This document shows positions 1 through 12,021 of a stretch of 64,000 nt of DNA, one piece after another. This stretch comes from Lophium mytilinum (lineage: Eukaryota; Ascomycota; Dothideomycetes; Mytilinidiales; Mytilinidiaceae), in assembly GCA_010093605.1 (NCBI GenBank), contig MU004188.1, positions 134,341-198,340 of the forward strand. Direction: 5' to 3'. Under the pieces are notes generated by a model. It was given only the letters and a program-made list of their open reading frames with translations, ran no database searches and was not told where the DNA came from. Positions within the stretch are counted from its first letter, which is position 1. Every line of letters begins with the position of its first letter. The position numbers were made by a program, and so were the translations under genes.

Positions 1-1641
1 AGCTGATGGGCTGTCTTCCAAAGATGTAATTGTCAGCAGTGTTATCAAGAACGTAAAAGGCTTGCTCCTCGCCCCACGTGAGAAGAGGTATGCCAGGCAT
101 GTGTAGAACAGCAATGAACATTCCTAAATTTAAATTAATATATTAATAAGATCTTTAGTAACTGCGGAGTGAATTTACCTAAAATCATTCTGGCGGTCCC
201 GTCTCGAATGGACGGCCATCTGAAAACATCCTGGTTGGTAACTCCAAACATGTGCCTCGGATCAAAGACTCCCGTATTTGGATTAACCAGATCATTGGAC
301 AGCATCATGGTGTCCCAGGATTCGACCCAGTTGAGGGGGGCATCATATCCAGCAGCGAGATTGCCATCCATCCCGAGAAATCTGGTGAGACTGCGGTACG
401 TAGTGTAGTGGAAAGTCGCGGCATCGAGGGCATTTTTCCCGACATCGCGGATGAAGTTGCTCGCATCGGATTCGTTGGTCATGGATACGGCCTCATCCAA
501 CGTCTTCGAATATTGCTCCGGCTGCTTTCCCCGGCCTAAATAGATAGAACCAAACGTGTTGCCGCCAGTAATCTCACCCGGGATGAAGAAGTTCTTCTTC
601 CCCAGGCGCTGTGCGCATTGCCGTAGGTGATCGGCAAAGTCCCCTTGGGCATCGACGGTGACTTGCGTTGCTTTGTCCATGCGAAAGCCGTCAATGTCGA
701 GCATGTTGATAGCGATACATGAGAAGTGCTGGATCTTTTCGCGTACGGACGGTTGCCACTCGCGGAGTCTGTCCTGGACTGAGGCGAACTTCGAAAGCTG
801 TCGCTGCCAATCTGGGAAAACCCCGAAGGCCTCTGTGTCACCATATTGATCAAACTCGCTGTCATAACAACCGACCATATCCTTTGTGACATCCTGACCA
901 ACACGCTCTCCGGTTTCGAGCCAGAATCTAGGATAGTTGCAGGTCTTGTTGTACTGGTTTCCAAAAGAGAAGTCATGGTAGACTCGATCAGATTTGTAAA
1001 CGACCTTATGCTCCTGGAGGGTGAACGGTGTAGATTCGTTGAGGTAGCCGTCAAAGCCGATGAGATCGCTCATGGTCGCCATTGTATTGTCCATCAACAC
1101 GTACATATCTCGTCGATGGATCTCGTCTATCACCGTGCGCCAATCTTCAATGGTTCCGAAGTGGGGGTCTAGGATGGTCAGGTCCACGGGCTACGAGATC
1201 GTTAGTCCGTGTGTATAATCGCCGGGAATGTACAGTACTTACCGAATAGGAATCTGCTTGCCAAGGCAAATTGATGAAGGGAGATCCAGCAATGTACAAC
1301 CCTTTGATGCCCATGCCTTGAATGTAGTCGAGTGAGTCCAGTACTCCGAGTATGTCGCCGCCATGGCGCAGCTGCGTAGACGTTACATCTTGCTCGAATA
1401 CGGTTCCGTTGATATTGTTGTTGCGGGGGTCTCCATCCGTTAACCTATCGAGGAAAAAAGCGTAGAAAGGGAATCGCCAGTTGTCTGGGGACGGGTTGAA
1501 GGTGTGGTTCTCCCATTGCCCCCAGTAGTCTAGAGGATTGATGGCATCTTGGTTCTGGTTGAGGTTGTAATTAACAAACTCGGGGTCGTATCGTAGACTA
1601 GCGGCCTTGACCACGAGGAAGGCGAAAAGAATAAATATCAT
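1..1641 (-). CDS. ags1: Alpha-1,3-glucan synthase, N-terminal part (runs off the left edge)
   Basis: Family role: a large plasma-membrane enzyme making cell-wall alpha-1,3-glucan, with an extracellular amylase-like domain, a cytosolic glycogen-synthase-like domain and a multi-span exporter. Only the first part lies here. Seen: a start at 1641 followed by a hydrophobic signal-like segment (MIFILFAFLVVKAAS), then the amylase-like barrel, including GDILGVLDSLDYIQGMGIKG, DGFRMDKATQ and, in the last exon, LLTWGEEQAFYVLDNTADNY. Exons are 1243-1641, 179-1190 and 1-123; introns 124-178 and 1191-1242 have GT...AG ends and keep frame. About 511 residues are visible; family members exceed 2,000, so most of the gene is outside the window. 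Family assignment is firm; which ags paralogue it is cannot be told. Confidence 0.95.
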
Positions 1642-4590
1642 ATCGTCATGAAAGGTGATGAAGGAATGTCAAGAAGGGAAAGTAGAGAGTCGAGCATAGG
1701 GAGGGAAACCGTCACTCTCTAGCAAGTGGAACGACTCAAGGTTTTTGTGCAAGCTCTCAGCACGGCATAGTGACGAGCTGCAGGTGGCGTTTCATGGAAC
1801 CGCCATGTTGTCCAAATGCGTTCCGGGAGCCCGTCCGTGCGTGGGTTCAAGATTCTGGAGACTAACCTGTAGAGCTGTAGGTGCTTTTGAGTCAGGAAGA
1901 GCGATAGTGGCCCAGATGCATAACTTCAAAGGAGCCTTTTCGGCGCCAGGCTCAGGGGGCGATAAGGTGCCTTGGTACATAAAACGCCACATTCAACGGC
2001 AGCATTCGCTAAGCAGCTACGCGAAAGACAGAAAACGCAGACGACTGGGAAACTTCATCATGTATGCGTAGTCAAGTCTAAGAGAAGATAGAGATCAACA
2101 ACAGAAGTCTTGGTAATTGCAAAGCGGTAGAGTTATGCACCGTTGATACCTACACCAAGGTTGCGGGCAGTCGGCGCGGATGCCTCGTGGCCTCACTGTG
2201 GTAGAGAGACCCGCCTGACACTGGTAAACCCACCTGAGACCTCGTGGCTTTTCCAAGTGCCGTATGCAGCTTATGGCACCGTCTATGTTGGGGCGGACGC
2301 GGCAGAGCGTTGACTGTGGCTTGCATGGTGGAATTAACGCTGCCGTGCTGAAAAAGAAAAGGCCCAGGCAGTCTGATAGGTCGGGGAAAGGCTCCGACCG
2401 AGTCGAAAGGGGCGTGAAGCAATGATGGCTGAGGCACAAGCCATGCCGGCAGGGCCTGGGCGGTAAGAAACACTGTGCAGGCCTAGAGCTAAATAAAGCT
2501 CGGGGCAAGTCCGCCCATACGCTGCTGCATCTAAGGTTAAGATAGCGTGCCAAGGAGGGCGTGGGTGATCTTCAATCGCACCGGGAGGGCGGGTGTCCGT
2601 GGGCCCGCGACCAGTCTAGTGGCTTCCCGTCCTTTGGCGTCTTTTGGAACGCCATTCACATGCAAGGGCTAAGCTTTAGCCTTCGCTGGCGCACACCACC
2701 TACGGAGGGGGTCGGAGACCAATCCGCTAATTTTCTCATCAACGCCACAAAATTCCCTGGCGTGCAGACAACAATCTGCTGGGAGCCCCTATCCTGGAAT
2801 GGCGCCAGATAAGGCCTGAAATAGAACAAGGAATGCCGTTTGCGGACGCGTCCTCGCGGGTAAACAATGACGTCCTGCGACATGAATAGGCCTGTCAGTA
2901 ATTGCAACCACCTGGGCATAAAGCAAGAATTAATCCTGGAGCCTCGTTCTGGGCCTTTGCGCGGATGGTGCTCGGAGGGTGCTCGGATGAGCCTCGACAG
3001 TTTGCCGGTAGATTTTGTTATGACGGTACAAAAGGCCGCCAGTGCTGCCTCAACCAAATTTTTGTCCTGCAACATCCCCATAAAAACTGCCGGCGGCCCA
3101 TAAGCTCAACCCTTTGGCCTCGTGGCTGTGGGTCCCCAAACTTACCCCTCAGCGGCTTCAGTTGAACGTGAACTCGCCACGCTGTGAAGGTTTCCAATGC
3201 CTGTCCTGGACGGCGTCAGTGAATTGTAGAGATTCATCCTGTAGCCATCCCGAGAGAGTCGCGGCAGGAGCCGGCATTCCACACCAGACCTTACAACAGA
3301 ATGACGCTTGAGTGTGGAGTCGAAATTCCTGGCGACCGAAAAATGTTCAAACGGCACTTCGCAGCCCTGCGAATCGTGGCGGCGCACGCCTAGCCGCTCG
3401 TCCCCATGAGCGCTTCGTTTCAGCTCACGTAGGCCGTATCGCGGAAACAGAAACCTTAACCGCACGCGCACGCCGACCGCGAGCATCATGCTGGGCGGAA
3501 CGTCGTTTGCGAAGGGTCACAAACTAACTGACTCCATCACATCCATCTTTGATCTCCGTTGTCGCTCAAACACCCAGCTCTTTTAATGCCTTTCTCAGTG
3601 CGCCTCTGCGATCACCCGCGTTTCGCCTTCTGCATCGTGCAAAATCTATGTCCAACCCAACCTAGTATCACCCTCAACTGCCTCTGTAGCGGACCCGCAA
3701 CCCTTCATCGCTCGATCAAGTCTCGTTGGGCCTCTCGTGCAGTCCGGCGGTAAAGCTTCGGCGGATAGGCGGTATGAACGGGAGAATTGTCGGTGCTCGG
3801 TCGAGGGGGAAGGGCCGCGCGGATGCTACGCAATTCTGATAGGCACGAAGGCGGACAGGTATGCACGATGGCGGCCAACACTCGTTGCTGTTCGCGGAAT
3901 GCTAAAGGTGGGTGAGGAGTGGAGGTTGTCGCGATGCAACGAGGAGGTTGAGATTGACGCGTGCCCAGGCGGGAGGCTGCGCTTGAGGCTGTGCGCCACG
4001 CGAAAGGAAGCAGCTGAAATCTCGACCTTCCAATCCTGGGGGTAACCTCCACCACGTTACCGCCACCCGTTAAACTCTCCGCGCAAAGTAAGGCTTATGA
4101 AAGCATCGTGGTCATTGCAACTGAGAGGGTCCGATCCGTCCGTGTTGATGAATTTTGATAAGACAGTAAGACAGGTGGGCAGGATCTCTTCATATAGTAG
4201 TAAAGGTAGTTGACCTCGGCCAAGTTTGCTAGGGAGGAAACCTCATTTCATTTCTCATATATTCATCAAGCCATTTCTGTATTTCAAATCTCGAAACTGG
4301 GTTTTTCTCAACTGCTCCCTTCAAGATGTCCTAGTGCAGTCACGAGCTGAAGATAGTGCAACGCCTTGCCACTCAGTAGGGGTCAATGTAGAGCGCATAG
4401 TAATAGCCTTCCGGGACCGAGCTACGTATTGAAATCTCTATACCAGTATCGCCTCCCTTGACTCCATGTCCAACCCCCCAATCGCCGTATGTGAGCCCAG
4501 ACAACTCAAAAAGACAGACGATCCCCACTCCAACATTCTCACACTTTCCCCTTTCTTTGCTCACTCCTCCTCTCCACCCACTCACCCTCC
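1642..4590. other. Long gene-poor region upstream of ags1
   Basis: No convincing gene in 2.95 kb. Reading frames up to about 150 codons occur on both strands but overlap each other, lack recognisable motifs and do not join at good splice sites. Base composition is ordinary, not AT-rich, so there is no sign of a heavily RIP-mutated transposon. The part next to 1641 must hold the ags1 promoter and 5' UTR. Confidence 0.5.
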
Positions 4591-5117
4591 CTAAACGTCC
4601 GGAATTCGAAGCAATCCCTTCTCCGCAAACGCCTCAAGATGCGCCACCACCTCCCACCCCCGCTTCGCATTCTTATGACAGATCGCGCGCCGAACCTCGC
4701 GCAAGCCCACAATGAAGATAGCGTTCCGATGCATCATGTCCTTCATCGGCTCGTCCTTGCAAACATACAGGTGGACAATATCGCCATACCACTGATGTAG
4801 GCGCAGGAGCTTCGGATCCCACGGCGCATGAGGCGAGTACGGGATGTAGGGCGGCTCCCAGGTATACACGCGGTTCGGGATCGATGGGGCGGGGCCGTTG
4901 GGGAACATGGTCTCCATGCAGGCATCGTAATGGGAGGTGACAGCGCAGGCTCCGGAGTGCAGGAAGATTTTGGCTGGGTAAGGGTTGGACACATCGGGCT
5001 CGATTGGGGGATTGCTGACGAGATCAGTGTTTCGTTCAAGATGGAGGTAAAGGCTTATGCGCATACGTACTTTGCGATAGCGGTTGGCTTGCCGAATTCG
5101 ATTGGTGGGCGGGGCAT
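4591..5117 (-). CDS. Conserved-looking hypothetical protein (156 aa)
   Basis: Function not recognised. Two exons, 5071-5117 and 4591-5014, are joined by a 56-nt intron (5015-5070) with GTACGT...CAG ends and a CTGAT-like branch site; splicing gives a start MPRPPIEFGKPTAIA and removes an otherwise unlikely N-terminus. The protein is rich in Trp, Tyr, His and Pro (for example VYTWEPPYIPYSPHAPWDP and LHQWYGDIVHLYVCKDEP) and has no signal peptide or membrane span. The basic, Cys/His-containing C-terminal half (RRAICHKNAKRGWEVVAHLE) looks like folded protein rather than random sequence. The gene lies alone between two large minus-strand genes. An unspliced version reading from 5169 is possible but less protein-like. 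Confidence 0.6.
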
Positions 5118-5534
5118 GGCTGCGATAGTGACGGTGGGTATGATTTGGTTGCGTGCACGAAAGAAGCACTAGCAGTGCCGAGTCTGCGAACGAGCGGTCA
5201 ATAATCTTGCATTGGCTCTAATGGGACGTAGCAAGGAGTATCAGGGTTTTATAGGCCCTACAGGACAGGCTATAGGTGATCATCATACCTTGAAGAGAGA
5301 TTCCCGTCCCACGGATAGATGGTGGAGTATGAGATGTGGATAGAAATTGGAGCCTGGTCACTCAACGGAAGTGGGAAAATACAGGTCTGGTAAAAGGTGA
5401 ATTAAGTGAGCTTAAGGGCTATCTCGTGAATAAAAAGCAAGCCTGTGATGTGATTCTCCTGTGATACGCGGCTACTCAACTCCAAATACAGCAAAAAGGG
5501 GCGCGTGACGCACCAAGAGCAGCCTTCAACTTTC
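5118..5534. other. Intergenic, no gene seen
   Basis: 417 nt between the hypothetical gene's start and the stop codon of the polymerase-helicase gene. It should hold the promoter of the former and the 3' UTR of the latter. No motif stands out. Confidence 0.5.
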
Positions 5535-8500
5535 TCACTTCTGACCTTTCGGCCGGAGTGTCATCGTGGTTTTCTTGACGCTATCCGGAAGAGCAACACA
5601 GCTACAACTCGCAATCAGCCTCTTCCACACAGCCGCACTCGTTTCGTCGTCGCCTTCCTCTAAGGTAGCGCGATCCCCGATGATAATCAAGCCCGCTTTT
5701 GCCCGTGTCAAAGCGACATTCAGCCGTCTCATGTCTGTGAGAAAGCCCATCTTCTTGGACTGATTGCATCTGACCGTCACGAATATCACAATGTCCGCTT
5801 CTCGCCCCTGAAAGCCGTCAACGCTAAACGCCTCTACACCAGGAAGAGAAGGGCTCTGTAAAAGCTCGATTTGACGGTTGTAGCCTGTCAAGATGACGAC
5901 CGAAGGTTTCTGTGTGGCTAGTTTGGGGTCCTGGGGTGTGGCAAGCAGAGCGCATATCTCGCGACAGAGCGCCGTTTGCCCTGGATTTCCCTTCGACTTG
6001 TGACCAAGATCCTCGCTGGTCGAACATTGCATGAAGACCATCCGAGCATAATCTTTCGACGGCAGCAGCGGCCATGGATAATTTGAAAGTGGCAGAGATC
6101 TTGATTCATTCGTGACGGCAGTCGCAAGCTTCCCGCCATAGAACTCCGCCGAGGGGAAGGCGCAGATATCTTGATGCATACGGTATTGTGTATCAAGCAT
6201 GACCTTTCGTACGTCCGGGCGGTCAGCGTCAGCGTACATTCGTTCGAAGAGCGAGACGTCAAAATCAACCGTTTTTGCATGTGGTCCAACCGTCGCACGC
6301 AATTGCACATGGTCGCCAACCAAGACGGCCCGCTCACAGCCTTTGACCAGCGGGACTATCGTCGTAGCTTCCGTCTGCTGAGAAGCTTCATCGATGAGGA
6401 CGATTGAGAACTTTTCGTCACGAAGCAGACCTAGGTTGGCTCCGATGCAGGTGGTGAACACTAGCCGGCATTCTTTGACTCGTTTTTGAGCTTTTTTGCG
6501 TGCGGAGAAGTTGGCATTTAAGTCCTTCCCGAGCATTGCGTCGCAAGTGTAGGACTTCAGATCTTCAGCGACTTTTCGGACCTAGTAACTTGATTAGTGA
6601 TGGGACGCGAGGTCTAGGATTCACATCTTACGTCGGTTGATACCCGAATGGGAGTGGTATTCGTTCTTGTATGAACGCCTTCCTCAATGAACTTCCGCAG
6701 TATGTTGTCGACAGCGTTGTGAGTGGGAGCAGCCACCAATATACGCTTATCAGGTGCCACAACGAGCAGTTGGAGTAAAATTGCAACCACCGTTCGTGTC
6801 TTTCCGGTTCCTGGAGGGCCCCATAGCAAGCTAACTGGGTTGGTCATCGCAGACTCGATAGCCTGGTTTTGACTCCTGTTCAGGGCCGGATCGATTTGAA
6901 ACGGCAATTTCACAAATCCCGCATTACCTTTACCATGCCGAAGTGCCAAAGTGTCGTAGATCCTGCAGCATTCTAGCTTGGTTGTATAGAGATTTGACAC
7001 GGCGTCCATCATCGTTTTGCCACTAGTAAATGAACCACAGTTCAGCAGGTGCCAAGAACAGTCTCCTAGATACTCGGGGGGGTCTTGAAGGCAGCGGAAG
7101 GTACCAAGGCCCATATCTGCAGACTCTACTATTGCGTCGATAGCGATAGGACTGCGCACGGGCTCGTTTTCAGGCGGTGATGCTGGAGTCAATCGTACGT
7201 GATCTCCCGTTCGGATCCCAATTTTGGCATCGACCCGGAGTTTGCACTCGACGATGAAGAATCCCTTGCTTTCGTGTTTGTATGTCAAATCAAGCAATAG
7301 ACCATTCGGAATGATTTTCGCGTTCTTAGCTTCTTCGGTCTCGTCCGCATGTTCTAGCGCAATCCCGAATAGCTGCTTCGTCAATCTCGCAGTTGCTACC
7401 GGAGGCCCAACTACGAGGCGAGTTGTTTCCGGATCGATGATCTCAAGCATCATCTTCATTGCAGACTCCGCAGATGGGGCTGCCAGCGCAATCAGTTCGA
7501 CGAGTTCAGAAAGCTCTTGAATGCGGAGCTGTCTCATCTCTCTGAGGACGCTTTGCAACGGTTCCATAATAAAGTCGCCAACACGGCTGGCACACAGTAC
7601 TAAACTGCATAAGAGATTGAAAGACATGTCCGTTAATCCATCCTTGAATGGAGTCTCCTCGCGGTGGAGGTGCCAGCTTTGAGATCCAAGGAAAATTCCA
7701 GAAACCCAAGGAACGCGAGGCAGATATTGAAGCAAGACCCCCAAAGTCTCCCTATTAGAAAGTTTTCGAACCGTTTCTGGTTCTAGGAGTATTCGGTAGA
7801 TAGTGCCCGTTGTGCTAAATTGTCTGAGGCGAAGTAACCAGTCGAGAAGTGCCGTGAGTCTATCCACGGATTCGATGTGCCTAGCCTCGTGTACTTTCCC
7901 GTCCCTTGCTATTACGGCAAAGTGTTCCGGAAGTACAAGCCAGTCAACTCCCTTCAGGGTCGTTGTAGTATAAGCCCGCGCCTCTTGTTCGAATAGTGGA
8001 AGCATGTTTTCCGTGTCAATGTAGTTGAGCCACTCATCAAGCTTTTGCAAGGATTTGACGTCTCTGTTGCTAATCACATACACCTCCTGCATAGTCGTGA
8101 GAAGTCTGAACACAGAAACGATGCTACAAGACACTTACTGCTGCAAGAACGCCAGTTTGGTTCACTCGTCCTACGTGAGTCTTGATCCTTTTGTTGATCT
8201 TGTCCAATGCGATACTAGCCCGCAGCTCGAAGTTGGCCCCTTCATCAACGGTGATCTGCTTCTGCCTTCTTTTATCACCAGTGCTCTTAGTATTTCGACA
8301 CGTGCTGTCATTCAGAGGGCCGTGCTGTAGGAAGATCCAAGTATTGCTCCTCTTGCTCTGATAAAGCTGAAGAGCAGAGGAGTCGCAAAAGAGACGGTAG
8401 TGGGCTTTGGTGGGCACTACAACATAGTTGGGAGATTGGACGCCTTGTGAATGCGGGAATGCGAAGACCCGGACGCTACTGTCCACCTCACATTCCTGGT

Positions 8501-10851
8501 GTGATTCGATCTTCTTTGGGACGTAAATTGCCACGCTCAACCTCTCGTCAATGCGAAGCAAGATCAGCTTCTTGTGGAAAATCTCAAGAATTCTAGATGT
8601 GGAACTTAGAAAAGTTCCCATACGGTCCGAATTGGAGTCGAATACGCGCTTCCACCTCAGACCTGGGTGATGTAGACCAAACCGCTTCAGCTCCGTGTGA
8701 CTTGCAATAGCAGATTGCATAAGACCGTTCATGACCAAGCATGATAGGTTCTCAGTTGTAGGAAGTCTTGTGAGCGTCCAGGCTTTCTGTTGATCGCTCA
8801 GAGAATTAAAGTTGAAGAGAGGCGCAAGTTCGGCGAAATCCTCGTGGTTCTTGTCGCACCACCTCAGGGCTAGCTGAATCAATTCGAATTCTGACAAAGC
8901 TAGACTATCTCGGCTGAGTAGCAACTCGAGGGCATCAAAAGAACCGTGTTCTATGTTACCAGGCATGATTGCGGCCGCATCAAGAAGACTCCTGGCTCCC
9001 TCATGGAGGACATCTACAATAAAAGGAGTGGTCGGAGGCGGTTTTGGTGGGTCCTTGAAGTGTTCGGGAATTTTGATACGGTTGCCATCGACACATTGGG
9101 AAAATAATCGGTTCAGCTGCTGACATTCCGCACTCATGGGTCCTTTGAGCCTTGCCCAGTCAAGATATAGGTTCTTTACTTGTCCGAGTGACACTGAGGT
9201 ATATTCGGCAAAGTACTTGATCCGGTCATCGTCAGTGATGGTACCGAATGTGACGGGTTCTGTCCCTCCGGGATATTCTGCTGGCTCAGAGAGGGTACGT
9301 GGGATAATATCTGGGTCCCAACACACGAAGACTAAGGCCATCAGCATGAGATGTTCAATTATAGAAGCTCAACTTACATTTGTCCCCATCAAGATCTCCT
9401 CCCGACATCAAATCAGCACCTGCTCTTTTTCCGCGAGTTGGAAATACGATGCAGTCGACGAGATGGGATAATTGGGGACATTCTATGGCCTTGAACTTTC
9501 GAAGGTCGCCTGGATGAAGGCAAGGATTCCTCGTTACTAAGACCTCCGTATTTATAATTGTTCGTGGCTCTCCATCAAGATGCGCTGTCACTCTTACGTA
9601 ACACTGTCCGTCTTTGAGAACACCGTAGGGATCGCAAATGCCAAAGAGCAAACGTGATTTTTGGATGAAGATGCGAGACTTCTGCTCTCCACGCTTATTG
9701 ATCATCTTAGTTTGCTCGTCCTTGACGAGTTTGCGAATGTGGGATTGAACAGTCTCGGTTCCTTCAATTAGAAGACGTTCGGCAAGATCCATGCGACTAG
9801 AGAAGCAGAGGAATTGAAAGGCCGCTTGAGGGTTAAGCGCTCGAACCTGGGCAAGAAACCCGACATGTTGAGCCTGCTTCGCCATAATAGTCTCAGTTGA
9901 GACCCCTAGAGCATGCAATAGGATGATTACCTCATCGTTGAGGTAACCAAAAGCATATGGCTATAGCGTAGTAAGGAGACGAGTCTTATAAACGAGCTGA
10001 TACTCACGCACTTTCGAGTAGTCGACCACGGACAACGTCAAATCTGCCGCCTCCTTAAACTTGCGCATCGAATCTCTAAACTGTACTTGCTTCTCGCCTT
10101 TGAGAGACGGTTCAAGGGTCAACACGCCTTTGTATCCACGGTAACGGATCTGATATACAGAGGGTAGATATTTCTTGTTTCGAAAATGCAAATTGGCAGC
10201 TCTTGCTAAGTGTTGGGCGAGATGGATGGCAATCAGACCGCACCCGTCTGTGAAGTTGCATTCCTTGTTCTGGATATCGGGGATGTCCTCGCATCGTTCT
10301 GGGGGGAGACGAACACCCATGTCGGCGGCCGAGAACAGCAATCCAATTCGCTTGGCTTTCTTAGCGACAGACTTTATCTTTGAAAAATCGCCGAGGCCCT
10401 CAACTTTCTGAGAGATTTCTTCCTTAGGTGCGGCATATAGAAGGCAGGATCGAGACTTCAGCTGGCTGTTGCTATGACCAAAGAAATGGTACTGAACACT
10501 ATTGATCTGGATCCCATTTGTAAGTAGCCTGGCGATGTATTGCGACGATTCCCGTGGGGAGACCTGATCTGTAGTACAGGGCTTTCCAGGAATTGGTATT
10601 CGAAGACGGAAATCGGAGAAGCTAATCTGGATGAACTTATCCAGCGGATCTGATGCCGTAACTCGATTCGGAGAACATTTTTGCATGCTCAATACGATCT
10701 CTTGTGTATTGACATTGGACGTAACGGAGACAAATTTGATCAAACTTGCCGCATTTGTACGAGAGGGCTTTGGAAGCCCGTCTACGGTGAAAGTCCACGA
10801 TTGATCTTTGGGGGTGATGTTTTCTTGGAGCCTGCATCTGAACTTCTCCAT
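5535..10851 (-). CDS. RNA-dependent RNA polymerase fused to UPF1/Hrr1-like SF1 helicase (1,705 aa)
   Basis: One continuous reading frame over five exons: 10012-10851, 9378-9960, 8139-9331, 6632-8086 and 5535-6581, with four GT...AG introns of 46-52 nt, all in phase. Residues 1 to about 870 are an RNAi-type polymerase of the QDE-1/SAD-1/Rdp1 class: FTDGCGLI at 200-207, RYRGYKGVL at 236-244, RDSMRKF at 259-265 and the catalytic DLDGD at 469-473. The C-terminal third is a superfamily 1 helicase: GPPGTGKT about 1295-1302, DEAS about 1421-1424, GDHVQL about 1446-1451, then VDGFQGREAD and LNVALTRAK. The polymerase makes double-stranded RNA from single-stranded templates; the helicase resembles S. 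pombe Hrr1 and N. crassa SAD-3, which work with Rdp1 and SAD-1 as separate proteins. The polymerase N-terminus is short. No stop or intergenic gap separates the halves, so two neighbouring genes are unlikely. A joint role in RNA silencing is inferred. Confidence 0.88.
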
Positions 10852-11150
10852 ATTGATAGCTGAGTACTTTTACGATAGGCGTAGATGTGCTGCCGAAGCT
10901 GTGTTGAAGCAAGACAGTGGTGAAATGAAGTCGGGGATCGGCTTATGCACGTAGACATGGCTTGCAGCTCACGTTACACAAGATAGACACCTAGGCAGCA
11001 GAGTCATCTTCCCTAGTTTGCTCACTTACCTCAGTCCCAACAAGCAATTGATTGCCTGACAAACGGCGCCTTTTATTTCCCCGATATAACCCTACTCGAA
11101 ATCTACGTACCCAGCCTTCAATATTGGGGTAGCCATCACCGGCAACAAGC
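10852..11150. promoter_or_regulatory. Shared promoter region between polymerase-helicase and P-loop NTPase genes
   Basis: 299 nt separate the two divergent start codons, so both promoters must lie here. No known regulatory motif could be assigned. Confidence 0.5.
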
Positions 11151-11765
11151 ATGGCGACAAACCCACCAAAAGCAAAAAACATATACGTTGTCGGAGCTCA
11201 ATGCACAGGAAAAACGACGCTCGTCAATGCGCTGGCGTCGCATTATAGCGACGCAGAGGTGAGGCCTCTACCCATCAAGGAAGTTGCCCGCGGCGTGCTT
11301 CGGAAGCACAATTACACTGCCGCTGATATGACCAACTCGCCACTACGAGCACTCGAGCTCCAGCATCTGATTTTCTCTGCACAAGTCACCGCGGAAGAAG
11401 AGCTAGGCAACAATTGGTTCATTTCAGACCGGTCAGCGTTGGATCCAGTCGCATATGCCTACTTCTACGTCGGCGAAGAGGCCGCAGCGAGTATGTTGGA
11501 GTCGGAGGCCTGGCAAGCTTCAAGGGCGAGAATGCGGGATGGGGTCGTTCTTGTTTGCGAGGCCGGAACACCTTGGCTTGTAGACGACGGAGTACGCTTG
11601 ATGCCTGAAGATCCTAGAGAGTGGGCAGCAATCCATGAGACGTTTTGCAGAGTGCTTCAGGAGCAGGGCATTCCCTTTACCCTCGTTCCGAAAGAGACGA
11701 TGAATTTGGCTAAGCGGGTGGATCTTTTCTTAGCTAAGTATGCAGATAGGTCTTATGGAACATAG
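11151..11765 (+). CDS. AAA_28/NadR-like P-loop NTPase (204 aa)
   Basis: Single-exon protein with a Walker A motif GAQCTGKTT near its N-terminus (residues 15-23) after a short hydrophobic strand IYVV, an ordering typical of the AAA_28 family (NadR kinase domain, Ttd14-like). A second nucleotide-kinase-like element is FISDRSALDPVAYAYF, where DRS resembles the kinase lid or Walker B region. The fungal members are small cytosolic proteins of unproven substrate; NadR-type domains phosphorylate nicotinamide riboside, but I cannot assign that reaction here. Length is normal for the family. No intron is needed. It is divergent from the polymerase-helicase gene, 299 nt away. Confidence 0.75.
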   Translation: MATNPPKAKNIYVVGAQCTGKTTLVNALASHYSDAEVRPLPIKEVARGVLRKHNYTAADMTNSPLRALELQHLIFSAQVTAEEELGNNWFISDRSALDPVAYAYFYVGEEAAASMLESEAWQASRARMRDGVVLVCEAGTPWLVDDGVRLMPEDPREWAAIHETFCRVLQEQGIPFTLVPKETMNLAKRVDLFLAKYADRSYGT

Positions 11766-12021
11766 CAAGAAGCTGTGCAGATGGATGGGTGACGAGGTTG
11801 CAACATGTCGAAATGAAAGGAGGGTTTAGTTGAGTGATGTTTTCTACGCAACAAAAGCGGATAACTCATTCTAGCCTTGGCGCGATCTCAACACCACGCC
11901 ACAGTTTCGACCCATCACGATTATTCGCGTCGAGGCCTCATACACCTCTGATGTAGTTCGATATCACTAACAGCCTGTTTCATTGCGTGTTGTATGCCCG
12001 CTATTCCCCTAATCTCGATCA

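Noticed and set aside
1840-1865. GGGTTCAAGATTC-like sequence resembling a tRNA T-arm
   Set aside because: No matching acceptor stem, D-arm or anticodon arm at the right distance.
2656-3081. Minus-strand 141-codon frame in the gene-poor region near ags1
   Set aside because: Overlaps other equally long frames, no domain and no splicing partner.
5535-10851. Two separate co-oriented genes (polymerase upstream, helicase downstream)
   Set aside because: No stop codon, promoter-sized gap or plausible new start lies between the halves; all four introns have good ends and agree in phase.
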